Below are positions 6,880 through 16,600 of a DNA stretch of 64,000 bases, in pieces. The stretch lies in contig CAZOOK010000021.1 in assembly GCA_964581385.1 (NCBI GenBank), positions 1-64,000 on the forward strand. Direction: 5' to 3'. The stretch comes from CAZOOK01 sp964581385 (GTDB lineage: Bacteria; Pseudomonadota; Gammaproteobacteria; Nevskiales; Nevskiaceae). Both the position numbers and the translations under genes were made by a program. The notes beneath the pieces are model-generated. The model made no database searches, was not told the origin of the DNA, and saw only the letters and a program-made list of their open reading frames with translations. The first letter of the stretch is position 1; every line of letters begins with the position of its first letter.

Positions 6880-7836
6880 ATGAATCGATCCTCCACCACT
6901 TCCGAAGACATATCACTCGCACACGAAGGATTCCTCGTCCTCGGCCGCTTCCGCTACCTGAAGATTTCACTGCTGCTCTGCATCGCAGCACTCACTGCCT
7001 ACATCTGGGACGACCCAAAAGGCGGACCCGGTGGCGGCACCACGCTCGGCTACACGCTCGGCACCATCGGCGCGCTACTGATCGTATGGCTGACCTGGCT
7101 CGGCATCCGCAAACGGCGCTACTCGTCGAATCTCGGCACCGTCAAAGGCTGGACTTCGGCGCATGTCTATCTGGGCCTGTCACTGATCGTCATCGCGACG
7201 CTGCACACCGCGTTCCAGTTCGGCTGGAATGTGCACACGCTGGCTTACGTACTGATGTGCGGCGTCATCGCCAGCGGCATCTACGGCATCATCGCGTATT
7301 CGAGTTATCCCTCGCAGATCACCGCCAATCGCGCGTCCGGCACGCGCGACGCGTGGCTCACCGAGCTTGAAGAGCTCAACGAACAATCGATCAAGATCGC
7401 CGACAGCATCGGCCCGGAAGTGCACAAAGTCGTCGTACGTTCGGTCGAGAGTGCGCGCATCGGCGGCTCGATCCGCGAGCAGCTGTTCGGCACGCATCTG
7501 AAGAAGCAGGCCGGTGTGTTCGAATCGCTGCGGGAAAGCCTCGACACGCACCTGACCGCGGCAATTTCGGCGCCCGCCAAAAAGACCAATCTGATGGCGA
7601 CCGAAATGTTCATGGCCGGGCAGCTTGCCGGCAGCGAACGTTCGGTGCAGGAGGCCGAGCGCATCCGCAAGCTGCTCGACCTGCTGGCGCGCCGCCGCGA
7701 TCTCGTCGCCCGCATCAATCGCGACATCCGCCTACAAGCGCGCATGCAAGTCTGGCTCTACGTCCACGTGCCGCTGACGCTGGGCCTGCTGGCGGCGCTG
7801 ATCGCGCACATCGTCTCCGTATTCCTGTACTGGTGA
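6880..7836 (+). CDS. Inner-membrane protein, candidate di-heme cytochrome b
   Basis: A 318-residue integral membrane protein that starts the cytochrome operon. Predicted helices are at about 28-43, 56-76, 94-114, 121-141 and 291-318; a long soluble, partly coiled-coil stretch (145-285) lies between the last two. The notable feature is two His pairs with the same spacing: H95/H109 in one helix and H296/H310 in the last, each HX13H. This is the spacing used to hold two b hemes across a membrane in cytochrome b proteins. The membrane histidines and the operon context suggest a quinol/quinone-linked electron entry or exit point. I cannot place it in a named family. The stop is 10 bases from the next start. 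The start has only a weak AGG 4 bases upstream. Confidence 0.75.
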   Translation: MNRSSTTSEDISLAHEGFLVLGRFRYLKISLLLCIAALTAYIWDDPKGGPGGGTTLGYTLGTIGALLIVWLTWLGIRKRRYSSNLGTVKGWTSAHVYLGLSLIVIATLHTAFQFGWNVHTLAYVLMCGVIASGIYGIIAYSSYPSQITANRASGTRDAWLTELEELNEQSIKIADSIGPEVHKVVVRSVESARIGGSIREQLFGTHLKKQAGVFESLRESLDTHLTAAISAPAKKTNLMATEMFMAGQLAGSERSVQEAERIRKLLDLLARRRDLVARINRDIRLQARMQVWLYVHVPLTLGLLAALIAHIVSVFLYW

Positions 7837-7846
7837 TATCGAGCCC

Positions 7847-9574
7847 ATGCGCGTACTGATCCGCACCTGGACACGAGAAGGCGGCGAGCGTTCGGCACAG
7901 GATCGGATTGTCGAAACCTTGCAGCTGCGCATCGGCCGCGGCACCGATCAGGACGTCGAACTGGCGGACCTGCGTGTGCCGCTAGCGCTGGCCGAGATCG
8001 TCATCGACGGTGCGCACGGTCTGGCGATTCACGCCAAGGGCGGCCATCGCGTCTGGATCAACGACTCGCCGGCTGAGGACGGGCGCCTCGCGCCGAGTGA
8101 CACTATCGATTGCGGGCGCTATCGCCTGACGGTGCGGAAGCCGCCGCAGGAAGTCGATGCGCTCGTCGAGATCGAAGAACGTATCTCTGCGCGCGAGGAA
8201 CGTAGCGAACGCCTCGCCGGCCTCAGTACCTCGCTGGCTGCAACGGGGCTTTCGCGACGTGGCTTGTCGTGGCTGCTGTTCATCGCAGTACTATTGCCAA
8301 GCTTGCTGATTCCCGCCTACCTCCGCTTCGGCACCGCCCTGATTCCGACAGTACACGCCGCGAAGCCGGTATGGCCGACCGACCATGTCTGGATACCCGG
8401 CCCATCGAGTACCGCGCATGCGTTTTTTCAGAACGACTGCGCGCGTTGTCATCAAAAGCCATTCGAGCAGGTCCGCAATGAAGCCTGCCTCGATTGCCAC
8501 AAGGGCCTGCACCATCACGCCGAGGACGCCCGTTGGGCAAGCCTGCCGGTATTCGCGCAAGCGCAATGCGAGGACTGCCACGAGGAACACAAAGGACAGG
8601 CCAGACTGGTCGACACGCACAACACGCTGTGCACGTCCTGCCATGCCAATCCGCAGCAGAAATTCTCCGGCATCGATATAGAAGCGGCGCAGGATTTTTC
8701 CGAGCATCATCCAACGTTCCGGCCGCGCGTTGCGCGTTACGACGCGTCGGTACGCGAATTCCGCTTCATAACGGTCAACGACAAGCAGCCGCAGGAACTG
8801 CATTCGGACACCAACTTCATCTATCCGCACGACGTGCATCTCAAGGCCGAGGGCATCAAATCACCATCCGGCAATAAGGTGTTGAAGTGCGCAGGCTGCC
8901 ATGAGATCGACTCATCCGGCGTCTCGTTCAAGCCGATCGATATGCAGCGCCACTGCGCGGAATGCCATCGCCTGGATTTCGATCCGGATGCGCCCGATCG
9001 CACCGTCCCACACGGCAGCGAAGCGCAGGCCATACAAACGATCCGCGATTATTTCGCGCGCGTGGCGCTGGCCGGCGGTGTGATCAAGCCGGACGCGCCG
9101 GCTGTCGTACAGATGATCCGCAAGCCCGGCGAACAGCTCGATCGTCCGTCCGCACAGATTGCGCTGGCATGGGCGGATCAGCAGGCGGACCAGACCATCG
9201 ATGAAATTTTCGACAAGCGCATCTGCGGCTACTGCCATATCGTCGAGCGCACCGGCGACCTCGCCCTGCCCTTCCGCGTAACGCCGATACAACTACAGAC
9301 CCGCATCTTTCCGCATGGCGACTTCAGCCACGCCGCGCACAAGCAGGAGAAATGCACGAGCTGCCATGCGGCCGAAACCTCGAAGCACAGCGAGGATCTG
9401 CTGATGCCGGAGCTCAAGCGTTGCCGCGACTGCCATGGCGATCCGGGGGCCGACAGCAAAGTGCAGTCGTACTGCACTGAGTGTCATGGCTTCCACATCG
9501 CGCCGACGCGGACGATGGACAAGTCATCCGTCGCGAGTGCATCTGCGCAACCAACAGCGATGACCAAACCATGA
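7847..9574 (+). CDS. FHA-like/transmembrane/decaheme c-type cytochrome
   Basis: A 575-residue membrane-anchored protein. Residues 1-98 resemble a forkhead-associated fold (LRIGRGTDQDVELADL) but lack the usual SxxH phosphopeptide residues. Charged residues 100-135 link to one membrane helix at about 139-158. Ten CXXCH sites follow between residues 198 and 547: CARCH, CLDCH, CEDCH, CTSCH, CAGCH, CAECH, CGYCH, CTSCH, CRDCH and CTECH. The expected topology is FHA-like domain in the cytoplasm and hemes in the periplasm, as in cytochrome c3/NapC-type quinol-linked cytochromes, which suits passing electrons from the membrane to periplasmic carriers. The gene overlaps the next by ATGA. The FHA assignment is by motif and should be confirmed by structure prediction. 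Confidence 0.88.
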   Translation: MRVLIRTWTREGGERSAQDRIVETLQLRIGRGTDQDVELADLRVPLALAEIVIDGAHGLAIHAKGGHRVWINDSPAEDGRLAPSDTIDCGRYRLTVRKPPQEVDALVEIEERISAREERSERLAGLSTSLAATGLSRRGLSWLLFIAVLLPSLLIPAYLRFGTALIPTVHAAKPVWPTDHVWIPGPSSTAHAFFQNDCARCHQKPFEQVRNEACLDCHKGLHHHAEDARWASLPVFAQAQCEDCHEEHKGQARLVDTHNTLCTSCHANPQQKFSGIDIEAAQDFSEHHPTFRPRVARYDASVREFRFITVNDKQPQELHSDTNFIYPHDVHLKAEGIKSPSGNKVLKCAGCHEIDSSGVSFKPIDMQRHCAECHRLDFDPDAPDRTVPHGSEAQAIQTIRDYFARVALAGGVIKPDAPAVVQMIRKPGEQLDRPSAQIALAWADQQADQTIDEIFDKRICGYCHIVERTGDLALPFRVTPIQLQTRIFPHGDFSHAAHKQEKCTSCHAAETSKHSEDLLMPELKRCRDCHGDPGADSKVQSYCTECHGFHIAPTRTMDKSSVASASAQPTAMTKP

Positions 9575-11583
9575 ACCGCGACCTGCGGCCAACATCGCTC
9601 GTTGCAGCCATCGCTGTCGTGTTGTCGGCATGCAGCGGCGGTGGCGGCTTGTCATCCGACGGCTGCAGCGGTCACTGCGCCGATACACCGACCTCGCTGA
9701 GCACGACCGACGTACAGCAGATCATCGCGCAGGCCGTCGCCGAAGCACAGGCACGCAAACTGCCAGCGACGATCGCCGTGGTCGATCGTGTCGGCAACGT
9801 GCTGGCGGTGTTTCGCATGGCTGGTGCCAACGGCACTCCGCAAGCGGCGAATGCAGTCACCATTACCTCGGGCCGCGGTGTGCAGGGTGGGCTCGAAGGC
9901 GTCGGCATCATTCCGGATTCTCTCGCAGCCATCGCGAAGGCGATCACCGGGGCTTACCTCAGTTCCGAAGGCAATGCGTTTTCGACGCGCACGGCGAGCC
10001 AGATCGTGCAGGAACATTTTGATCCGGGCGAGCTCGGCCAGGCTGCGGGTCCGTTGTTCGGCGTGCAGTTCAGCCAGCTTCCCTGCTCCGACCTCAGCGC
10101 CCGCTTCAACGGCACCGGGCCGTCACCGGGTCCGCAGCGCTCGCCGCTCGGCCTGTCCGCCGATCCCGGTGGCTTTCCGCTGTACAAGAACGGCACGCCG
10201 GTCGGCGGCGTCGGCGTCATTGCCGATGGCATCTACAGTCTCGACCCGAACATCACCGATCGCGATCTGAATCCAGATGAGTTGATCGCGCTCGCCGCCG
10301 CGCGCGGCTTCGACGCACCTGCAGACCGCCGCGCCGATCACATCACCGCCGGCGGCAAATCGCTGCGCTATTCCGATGCGCTGACCTCGGATCTGCTGAC
10401 GTCGCCGGCACAGGCGCCCGCCTTTTCCGCCATCGATGGTCCGATCGGAACGCTGTTGAACGTGACCGGCTATACCACGCTGACACAACCCGCTCCCATA
10501 TCGCCCGAACCCGCGATTGCCGCGGGAACCGCGTTTGGCCAGCCGGGATCGGGAATCGTTCCGGCAACGCTCTCGGAATTCGCAGCGCAGGATGGTTTCG
10601 TCCTGATTAACGGATCGAACACCGAGCGTTATCCGCCGATCAATGCCAGCGATTCCGGCTTGCTCGGCGCCAATGCGCTGACGGCAGTCGAAGTGAAGAC
10701 CCTGCTGGCGAACGCGTTGATGATCGCCAATCAGGCACGCGCGCAAATCCGCCAGCCGCTGAATTCTCAGGCGCGAGTAACGATCTCGGTTGTCGATACT
10801 TACGGCACGGTGCTCGGCATCGTGCGCAGCCGTGATGCCCCGGTATTCGGCACCGATGTTTCGTTGCAGAAGGCACGCACCGCCGCATTCATGTCGAACG
10901 CCGCCGCCGCCGGCGATCTGCTGAACGACGCGCCGGCGCAATACGCGAATGCCGCGGGTAATGCCGTGATCGCGCAGTCATCGCCCGGAGACTACCTGGT
11001 GAATCTGCGCAACTTCCTCATTCTGCCGAACGCGCTCGCCGACGGCGCTTACGCGTTCACCGATCGTGCCGGCGGCAATATGGCGCGACCGTTTTTTCCG
11101 GACGGAATCGATGGCAGCAACAACGGTCCGCTGTCGAAACCGTATGCGAGCTGGAGCCCATTCTCCGACGGCTTGCAGCTGGATCTGGTTTATAACTCGA
11201 TCATCCAGCACGTTGTTTACACGCTCGGCGGGGGTGCCGATACGCAGGCCGGATTCTGCCCGGCTTTCCCGGTGGTGCCGGCGACCGGTAAGCCACGCGC
11301 CGGCAACGGCATCCAGATTTTCCCCGGCAGCGTGCCGATCTATCGCGGCACAATGCTGGTCGGCGGACTCGGCGTCTCCGGCGATGGCATCGATCAGGAC
11401 GACATGATTTCTTTCCTTGGCCTGTACAACGCCGGCGCCGCACTCAACGGCGCACTCGGCAATGCGCCACCCTCGATGCGCGCGGATCAGCTCGCGCCGG
11501 AGAACATCAATCTGCGTTACGTCGAATGTCCGCAAGCGCCATTCCTCAACAGCACGGTCCAGAATCCATGCGACGGCAAATGA
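9571..11583 (+). CDS. Lipoprotein with two GlcG/HbpS-type domains
   Basis: A 670-residue lipoprotein. The signal ends in the lipobox LSAC (AIAVVLSACSGGGG), so Cys about 21 is likely lipidated. Two segments match the GlcG/HbpS fold, known for heme or cobalamin binding in HbpS: about residues 40-140 (VQQIIAQAVAEAQ, TIAVVDRVGNVLAVFRM) and about 368-480 (VEVKTLLANALMIANQ, TISVVDTYGTVLGIVRS). Between and after them are segments with GGVGVIADGIYS and GGLGVSGDGIDQDD, which may continue each domain. The start at 9571 forms an ATGA overlap with the preceding cytochrome gene; the 90 bases of upstream frame are not used because the lipoprotein signal begins here. In this operon it may store or deliver heme to the cytochromes or assist an outer-membrane complex; that role is inferred. 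Confidence 0.82.
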   Translation: MNRDLRPTSLVAAIAVVLSACSGGGGLSSDGCSGHCADTPTSLSTTDVQQIIAQAVAEAQARKLPATIAVVDRVGNVLAVFRMAGANGTPQAANAVTITSGRGVQGGLEGVGIIPDSLAAIAKAITGAYLSSEGNAFSTRTASQIVQEHFDPGELGQAAGPLFGVQFSQLPCSDLSARFNGTGPSPGPQRSPLGLSADPGGFPLYKNGTPVGGVGVIADGIYSLDPNITDRDLNPDELIALAAARGFDAPADRRADHITAGGKSLRYSDALTSDLLTSPAQAPAFSAIDGPIGTLLNVTGYTTLTQPAPISPEPAIAAGTAFGQPGSGIVPATLSEFAAQDGFVLINGSNTERYPPINASDSGLLGANALTAVEVKTLLANALMIANQARAQIRQPLNSQARVTISVVDTYGTVLGIVRSRDAPVFGTDVSLQKARTAAFMSNAAAAGDLLNDAPAQYANAAGNAVIAQSSPGDYLVNLRNFLILPNALADGAYAFTDRAGGNMARPFFPDGIDGSNNGPLSKPYASWSPFSDGLQLDLVYNSIIQHVVYTLGGGADTQAGFCPAFPVVPATGKPRAGNGIQIFPGSVPIYRGTMLVGGLGVSGDGIDQDDMISFLGLYNAGAALNGALGNAPPSMRADQLAPENINLRYVECPQAPFLNSTVQNPCDGK

Positions 11584-13676
11584 GGATCGCACTGGCTGTC
11601 GCGGCAGCATCCTCTTTCATTGCGTTGAACGCACAGGCCGCGGACCGCATCGTTGGCCCCGTCGCGCACGGCACCACGATGTTGAGCATTGTCAGGCCGC
11701 TGTGTCCGCCGCATGACGGCGTCTGCATGCACAATGCGGCGGAAGCGATTTTCAAATCCAATCCGGATGCATTCGCGGGTAATTCGCATGCGCTGAAAGC
11801 GGGCGCGACCCTGCACATTCCGCAGGATCTGACACAAAAGCTGACTGCATCGGGCAGCGCAGCGGCCGTCATGCCGAAGTCGCCGCCCTCGCCGGTACTT
11901 GCCCAACCGCAACCGACCCGGCCCGCCGCGCCACCCACGGTTGTTGCGACGGCGCTGCCGCCAGTCACAGTGACATCGAAATCCGATCTGCGCCGCCGCG
12001 CCGGCGAACCCGTCGAACCGGAGCGCGGCGCGCCGATGGGGCCGCTGCCCGACCCGAATGCGATGAGCCGGCTGGCACCGGTGGCGGCGCCGCAGGATTT
12101 GTGGAAGGAATACGACAAGGCGCCGATCCCCGATCGCTGGCGGCTGCTCGACAGCCTCGGCGTGATCCATGAGCATTGGTACGACCCGTATAACCAGAAC
12201 ACGCTGAAGGGAGACAAGCCGGTTCGCCACGGCGACGAGTTCATCAATCTGTCGGCAATCACCGACGTGATCTATGAATACCGCCGCCTGCCGACGCCGG
12301 TCGGACTACAGGGGACCACCGATCCGGGCTCTCTCGATGTGTTCGGCGGTTCCGGGCAAGGCACCTGGATCGGCAATCTGATCCTGTCCGCCGTCTATTA
12401 CGAAGGCGACACCACGTTCAAGCCGCCCGAGTACGAGCTGCATTTCACGCCCGTCCTCAACATCAACTACGCACAGACCGAGGAAGCCGGGACGGTGCGT
12501 GTCGATCCAGCGCGCGGACGCTATCGCGAAGACCAGTGGATCGGAGTGCAGGAACTATTCGGCGATTTTCATCTGCGCAACGTGTCGGATCGCTACGACT
12601 TCGACAGTCTGCGCGTCGGCATCCAACCGTTCACCAGCGACTTCCGCGGCTTCCTGTTTCAGGACCTCGAACCGGCGCTACGCCTGTTCGGCAACCGCGA
12701 CAACAATGTGATCCAGTACAACGCGATCTGGATCCGCCGCCTCGAAAAGAACACCAACAGCGGTCTCAACGACATCACGCGGCTTCCGCGCAACGACGAT
12801 GTCTACCTGTTCAACCTGTATCACCAGGACTGGCCGGTGCTCGGCTTCACTTCGCAGGCCATCGTCGCGCATAACCGCAACCGCGAGGACGGCGTGCCGT
12901 TCTACGACGACAACGGCTTCCTGGTGCGTCCCGCCGCAATCGGCACGGAAAATCCGCGCCGCTATCACGTCACTTATTACGGCTACAACGGCGACGGCCA
13001 TTTCGATCGTCTCAATCTGACAGTGTCGGCTTATCTCGCCGAGGGACGCCAGAGCAACGGCGTGTTCGCCGATGGCGCGCGTCGCGTCCAAAGCGTGTTC
13101 GGCGCCTGGGAAGCATCGATCGATCTCGATTGGCTGCGTATCCGCCAGAGCGGCGTCTACGCCAGCGGCGACCATAATCCTTACAACGGCACTGCCACCG
13201 GCTTCGATGCGATCTACGAGAACCCGCTGATCGCCGGGTCCGACACCAGCTTCTGGATCCGCCAGGCAGTGCCGCTAATCGGCGGCGGCGGCGTGGCGCT
13301 GTCCAGCCGCAACGGCGTGCTCGGTGATCTGCGATCGAGCAAGGATCTGGGCCAATCGAATTTCGAGAATCCAGGCCTGTGGCTGCTGGGTCTCGGCGCC
13401 GACGCGGATCTGCTGCCGGAATTGCGCCTGTCCGGCAATGCCAATCATCTCTGGTTCGACGATCCGGCCACGCTCGAAGTCGCGCGCAACCAGGGCAGCA
13501 TCAACCGCAGCATCGGCTGGGATCTTTCCACTGCCCTGATCTGGCGACCCAAGTTCACGCAGAACATTGTCGCGCGCCTGTCCGGCGCTGTGCTGCTTCC
13601 CGGCGAAGGCTACCGCGATCTGTATCCGGACAAATCCGCGTATTCCGTGCTTGCCGACGTGATCTTTGCCTACTGA
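11580..13676 (+). CDS. Outer-membrane beta-barrel protein with LysM-like N-terminus
   Basis: A 698-residue exported protein with signal peptide MRIALAVAAASSFIALNAQAA. After it (about residues 28-85) is a LysM/FimV-like peptidoglycan-contact region (GTTMLSIVRPLCP, AIFKSNPDAFAG, AGATLHIPQDL), then a Pro/Ala-rich linker to about 165. The remainder alternates short amphipathic strands typical of a large porin and ends YSVLADVIFAY, a terminal-aromatic barrel insertion signal. ATG 11580 makes an ATGA overlap with the lipoprotein stop; ATG 11568 would add four residues. No heme motif is present. Its position between two decaheme genes suggests the barrel of a porin-cytochrome conduit (the MtrB/OmbB role), though I see no clear sequence match to MtrB. 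The LysM-like start could hold the complex to the cell wall. Confidence 0.78.
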   Translation: MRIALAVAAASSFIALNAQAADRIVGPVAHGTTMLSIVRPLCPPHDGVCMHNAAEAIFKSNPDAFAGNSHALKAGATLHIPQDLTQKLTASGSAAAVMPKSPPSPVLAQPQPTRPAAPPTVVATALPPVTVTSKSDLRRRAGEPVEPERGAPMGPLPDPNAMSRLAPVAAPQDLWKEYDKAPIPDRWRLLDSLGVIHEHWYDPYNQNTLKGDKPVRHGDEFINLSAITDVIYEYRRLPTPVGLQGTTDPGSLDVFGGSGQGTWIGNLILSAVYYEGDTTFKPPEYELHFTPVLNINYAQTEEAGTVRVDPARGRYREDQWIGVQELFGDFHLRNVSDRYDFDSLRVGIQPFTSDFRGFLFQDLEPALRLFGNRDNNVIQYNAIWIRRLEKNTNSGLNDITRLPRNDDVYLFNLYHQDWPVLGFTSQAIVAHNRNREDGVPFYDDNGFLVRPAAIGTENPRRYHVTYYGYNGDGHFDRLNLTVSAYLAEGRQSNGVFADGARRVQSVFGAWEASIDLDWLRIRQSGVYASGDHNPYNGTATGFDAIYENPLIAGSDTSFWIRQAVPLIGGGGVALSSRNGVLGDLRSSKDLGQSNFENPGLWLLGLGADADLLPELRLSGNANHLWFDDPATLEVARNQGSINRSIGWDLSTALIWRPKFTQNIVARLSGAVLLPGEGYRDLYPDKSAYSVLADVIFAY

Positions 13677-13677
13677 C

Positions 13678-16600
13678 ATGAACAAGATCGTCGCCAGTTT
13701 GCTGATTACCCTATGCAGCCTCGTCGGCTACGCGCTCGCCTCCGAGGAAACGCCGCGCGACATTCATTACGTCACGGCGCCGGCTGCCCCGCGCGGACAA
13801 GCGCCGGCCGAAGCGGAAAGCAAGAGTGCCGGTTGCCGCTCGTGCCACACTGCGACCGATCAGGCGACGATGCACCAGAATCCGGGCATCGTCATCGGCT
13901 GCACCGACTGTCACGGCGGCAATGCCCGGGTGTTTCTCGCCGTCGGGATAAAGCGTGAAGATCCTGCGTACTTGGCGACGCTGTCGCAGGCGCACGTGCT
14001 GCCGCGCTATCCGCAAGCGTGGAACTGGCCGCACAGCGCGAATCCCAAGGAAAGCTTCACGCTGCTGAATCGCGAATCGCCGGAATTCATCCGCTTTGTC
14101 AATCCGGGCGACTATCGCGTCGCGCGCGAAGCCTGCGGCGCCTGTCATCTGCCGATCATCGAAGCCGCCGAACGCAGCCTGATGTCCACCGGCGCGATGC
14201 TGTGGGGCGGCGCGGCGTACAACAACGGCATTCTGCCGTTCAAGCACTACATCAACGGCGAGTCTTATACGCGCGACGGCCAGCCGGCGGTGATTTCCGA
14301 CCCGATCGCCGCGCCGGATGCGAACATGACGGCCAAGGGCGTGCTACCGCGGTTGTACCCACTGCCGCCGTGGGAAGTGACACCACCGTCAGATGTGTTC
14401 CGGGTGTTCGAGCGCGGCGGTCGCAACATCGGCACGCTGTTCGCGGAAACCGGCCTGCCGGACGTGACCGGCGAACTGCAACGCCTCGAAGAACCGGGGC
14501 GTCCGGATTTCCGCCAGTCGAATCGCGGCGGGGCTACAGGCCAACGCGTCGCGATCCCGATCCTGAATATCCACAAGACGCGCCTCAACGATCCGTTCAT
14601 GTGGTTCCTCGGCACCAACGACCAGCCGGGCGACTATCGATCAAGCGGCTGCTCGGGCTGCCATGTCGTCTACGCCAACGATCGCGATCCACTGCACTCC
14701 GGACCGTACGCAAAATTCGGCAATGGCGGCTTGACGCAGACGCTCGATCCGACGATTCCGCACGACGAGCCTGGCCATCCCATCACGCACGGCTTCTCGC
14801 GTGCGATTCCGACCGCCCAGTGCATGAACTGCCACATGCATCAACCGAATATTTTCCTCAATTCGATGCTCGGCTACACGATGTGGGATTACGAATCCGA
14901 CGCACCATTCATGTGGCCGAAGCAGGAGAAACATCCCACCGCCGAGGAGATCCACAAGATCAACGAGCGCAATCCGGAGGAAGCGGCGATTCGTGGCAAT
15001 TGGGCGGATACCGATTTCCTCAAGGACGTGTCCAAGCTCAATCCGCAACTCAAGGACACGCAGTTCGCCGACTACCACGGCCACGGCTGGAATTTCCGCG
15101 CGATCTTCAAGCGCGACCGCCACGGCAACCTGCTCGACAAGTACGGACATATCGTCGACGACAACGATCCGCACAAATTCGACAAGAGCAACGATAAGGC
15201 GGCCGTGCACCTGATGTCGATCCATGTCGAAAAAGGCATGCAGTGTGTCGACTGTCACTTCGAGCAGGATGCCCACGGCAATGGCCACATCTATGGTGAA
15301 GTCGCGCAGGCCATCGAGGTCGACTGCCAGGATTGCCACGGCACCGTCGATCAGTATCCGACGCTGCGCACTTCCGGGCCGGCCGCCGCGCCGCCGCGCT
15401 GCCCCGACGGCACGCATGCACAGTCGGATGACATGCCATTACGCTGCATCGACGATGCTGATGGCCACAGCGTGGTGGACTCGATCCCGGCCGGACGCGA
15501 CCTCAGCACCATGCGTACGCAGGACGGTCGCCGCCGCTTCGAGTGGCGCAACAATCAGCTCTGGCAGCGCTCGGCCGTGACGCCAGACCTCGAATGGCGC
15601 GTCAAGCTGGTCAAGGATTCGGTGACGCCGGGCAATCCGAACTACAACGAAAAAGCGGCGCGCGCGAAACTGATGAGCCGCGATACCGCGTCGTTTGCCT
15701 GGGGCACGCAGGTCGCGCCGCAGGATCGCGCGCACCAGAACAGCGAAATGCTGTGCGTGACCTGTCATTCGTCGTGGACCACGTCCTGCTTCGGCTGCCA
15801 CCTGCCGATCCAGGCCAACTGGAAAACCGAGCGCAATCACTTCGAAGGCGGCGAGACACGCAACTACGCGACCTACAACCCGCAGGTCGCGCGCGATGAT
15901 TTCTACATGCTGGGCAAGCATGGACCGGCGAAGGGCTTCCGCATCGCGCCGGTGCGCTCATCATCGGCGCTGGTGCTGTCATCGACCAATTCGAGCCGCG
16001 AGCATATCTACGTGCAGCAACCGCCGGTGTCCGCGATCGGCTTTTCGTCGCAGGCTTTCGCGCCACATTACCCGCACACCGAACGCACCACGGAAACCAA
16101 GACCTGCACCGACTGCCACCTATCGATCGATAATGATAACAACGCCTGGATGGCTTCACTCCTGGGCCTCGGCACCGGCTTCGTCAATTTCGTCGGCTAC
16201 GACGCCTATACCGGCCTCGATGGTGGCATAGCGGCCGTGCAGGTGACCGAATGGGACGAACCGCAAGCAGTGATTGGCAGCTATCTGCAACGCTACGCGT
16301 ATCCAGATCGCTTCCAGCGGCACCTCGACCATCATCGTGAGTTGGCGACAGCGGCGTTACACAGTACCGGTGACACCGTTGGCTGCCTGCAATTGCGCGG
16401 CGAATATCTGTACGTCGCACAAGGCAGGCGCGGCATGCAGGTATACGATGTCGCCAGCATCGCCAACAAGGGTGTATCGGAAAAAATCATAACCGCGCCG
16501 TTCTCGCCGCTCGGCCACGACACTCGCATCGACTCGAAGGACGCGAGCTGCGTGGCGCTGCCGACCAACCAGCCGATCAATCCATTGCGCAATACGCCGG

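Noticed and set aside
14019..15197. 392-codon ORF in another frame within the decaheme gene
   Set aside because: Arg/Gln-rich frame shadow; the decaheme frame carries the CXXCH sites over the same bases.
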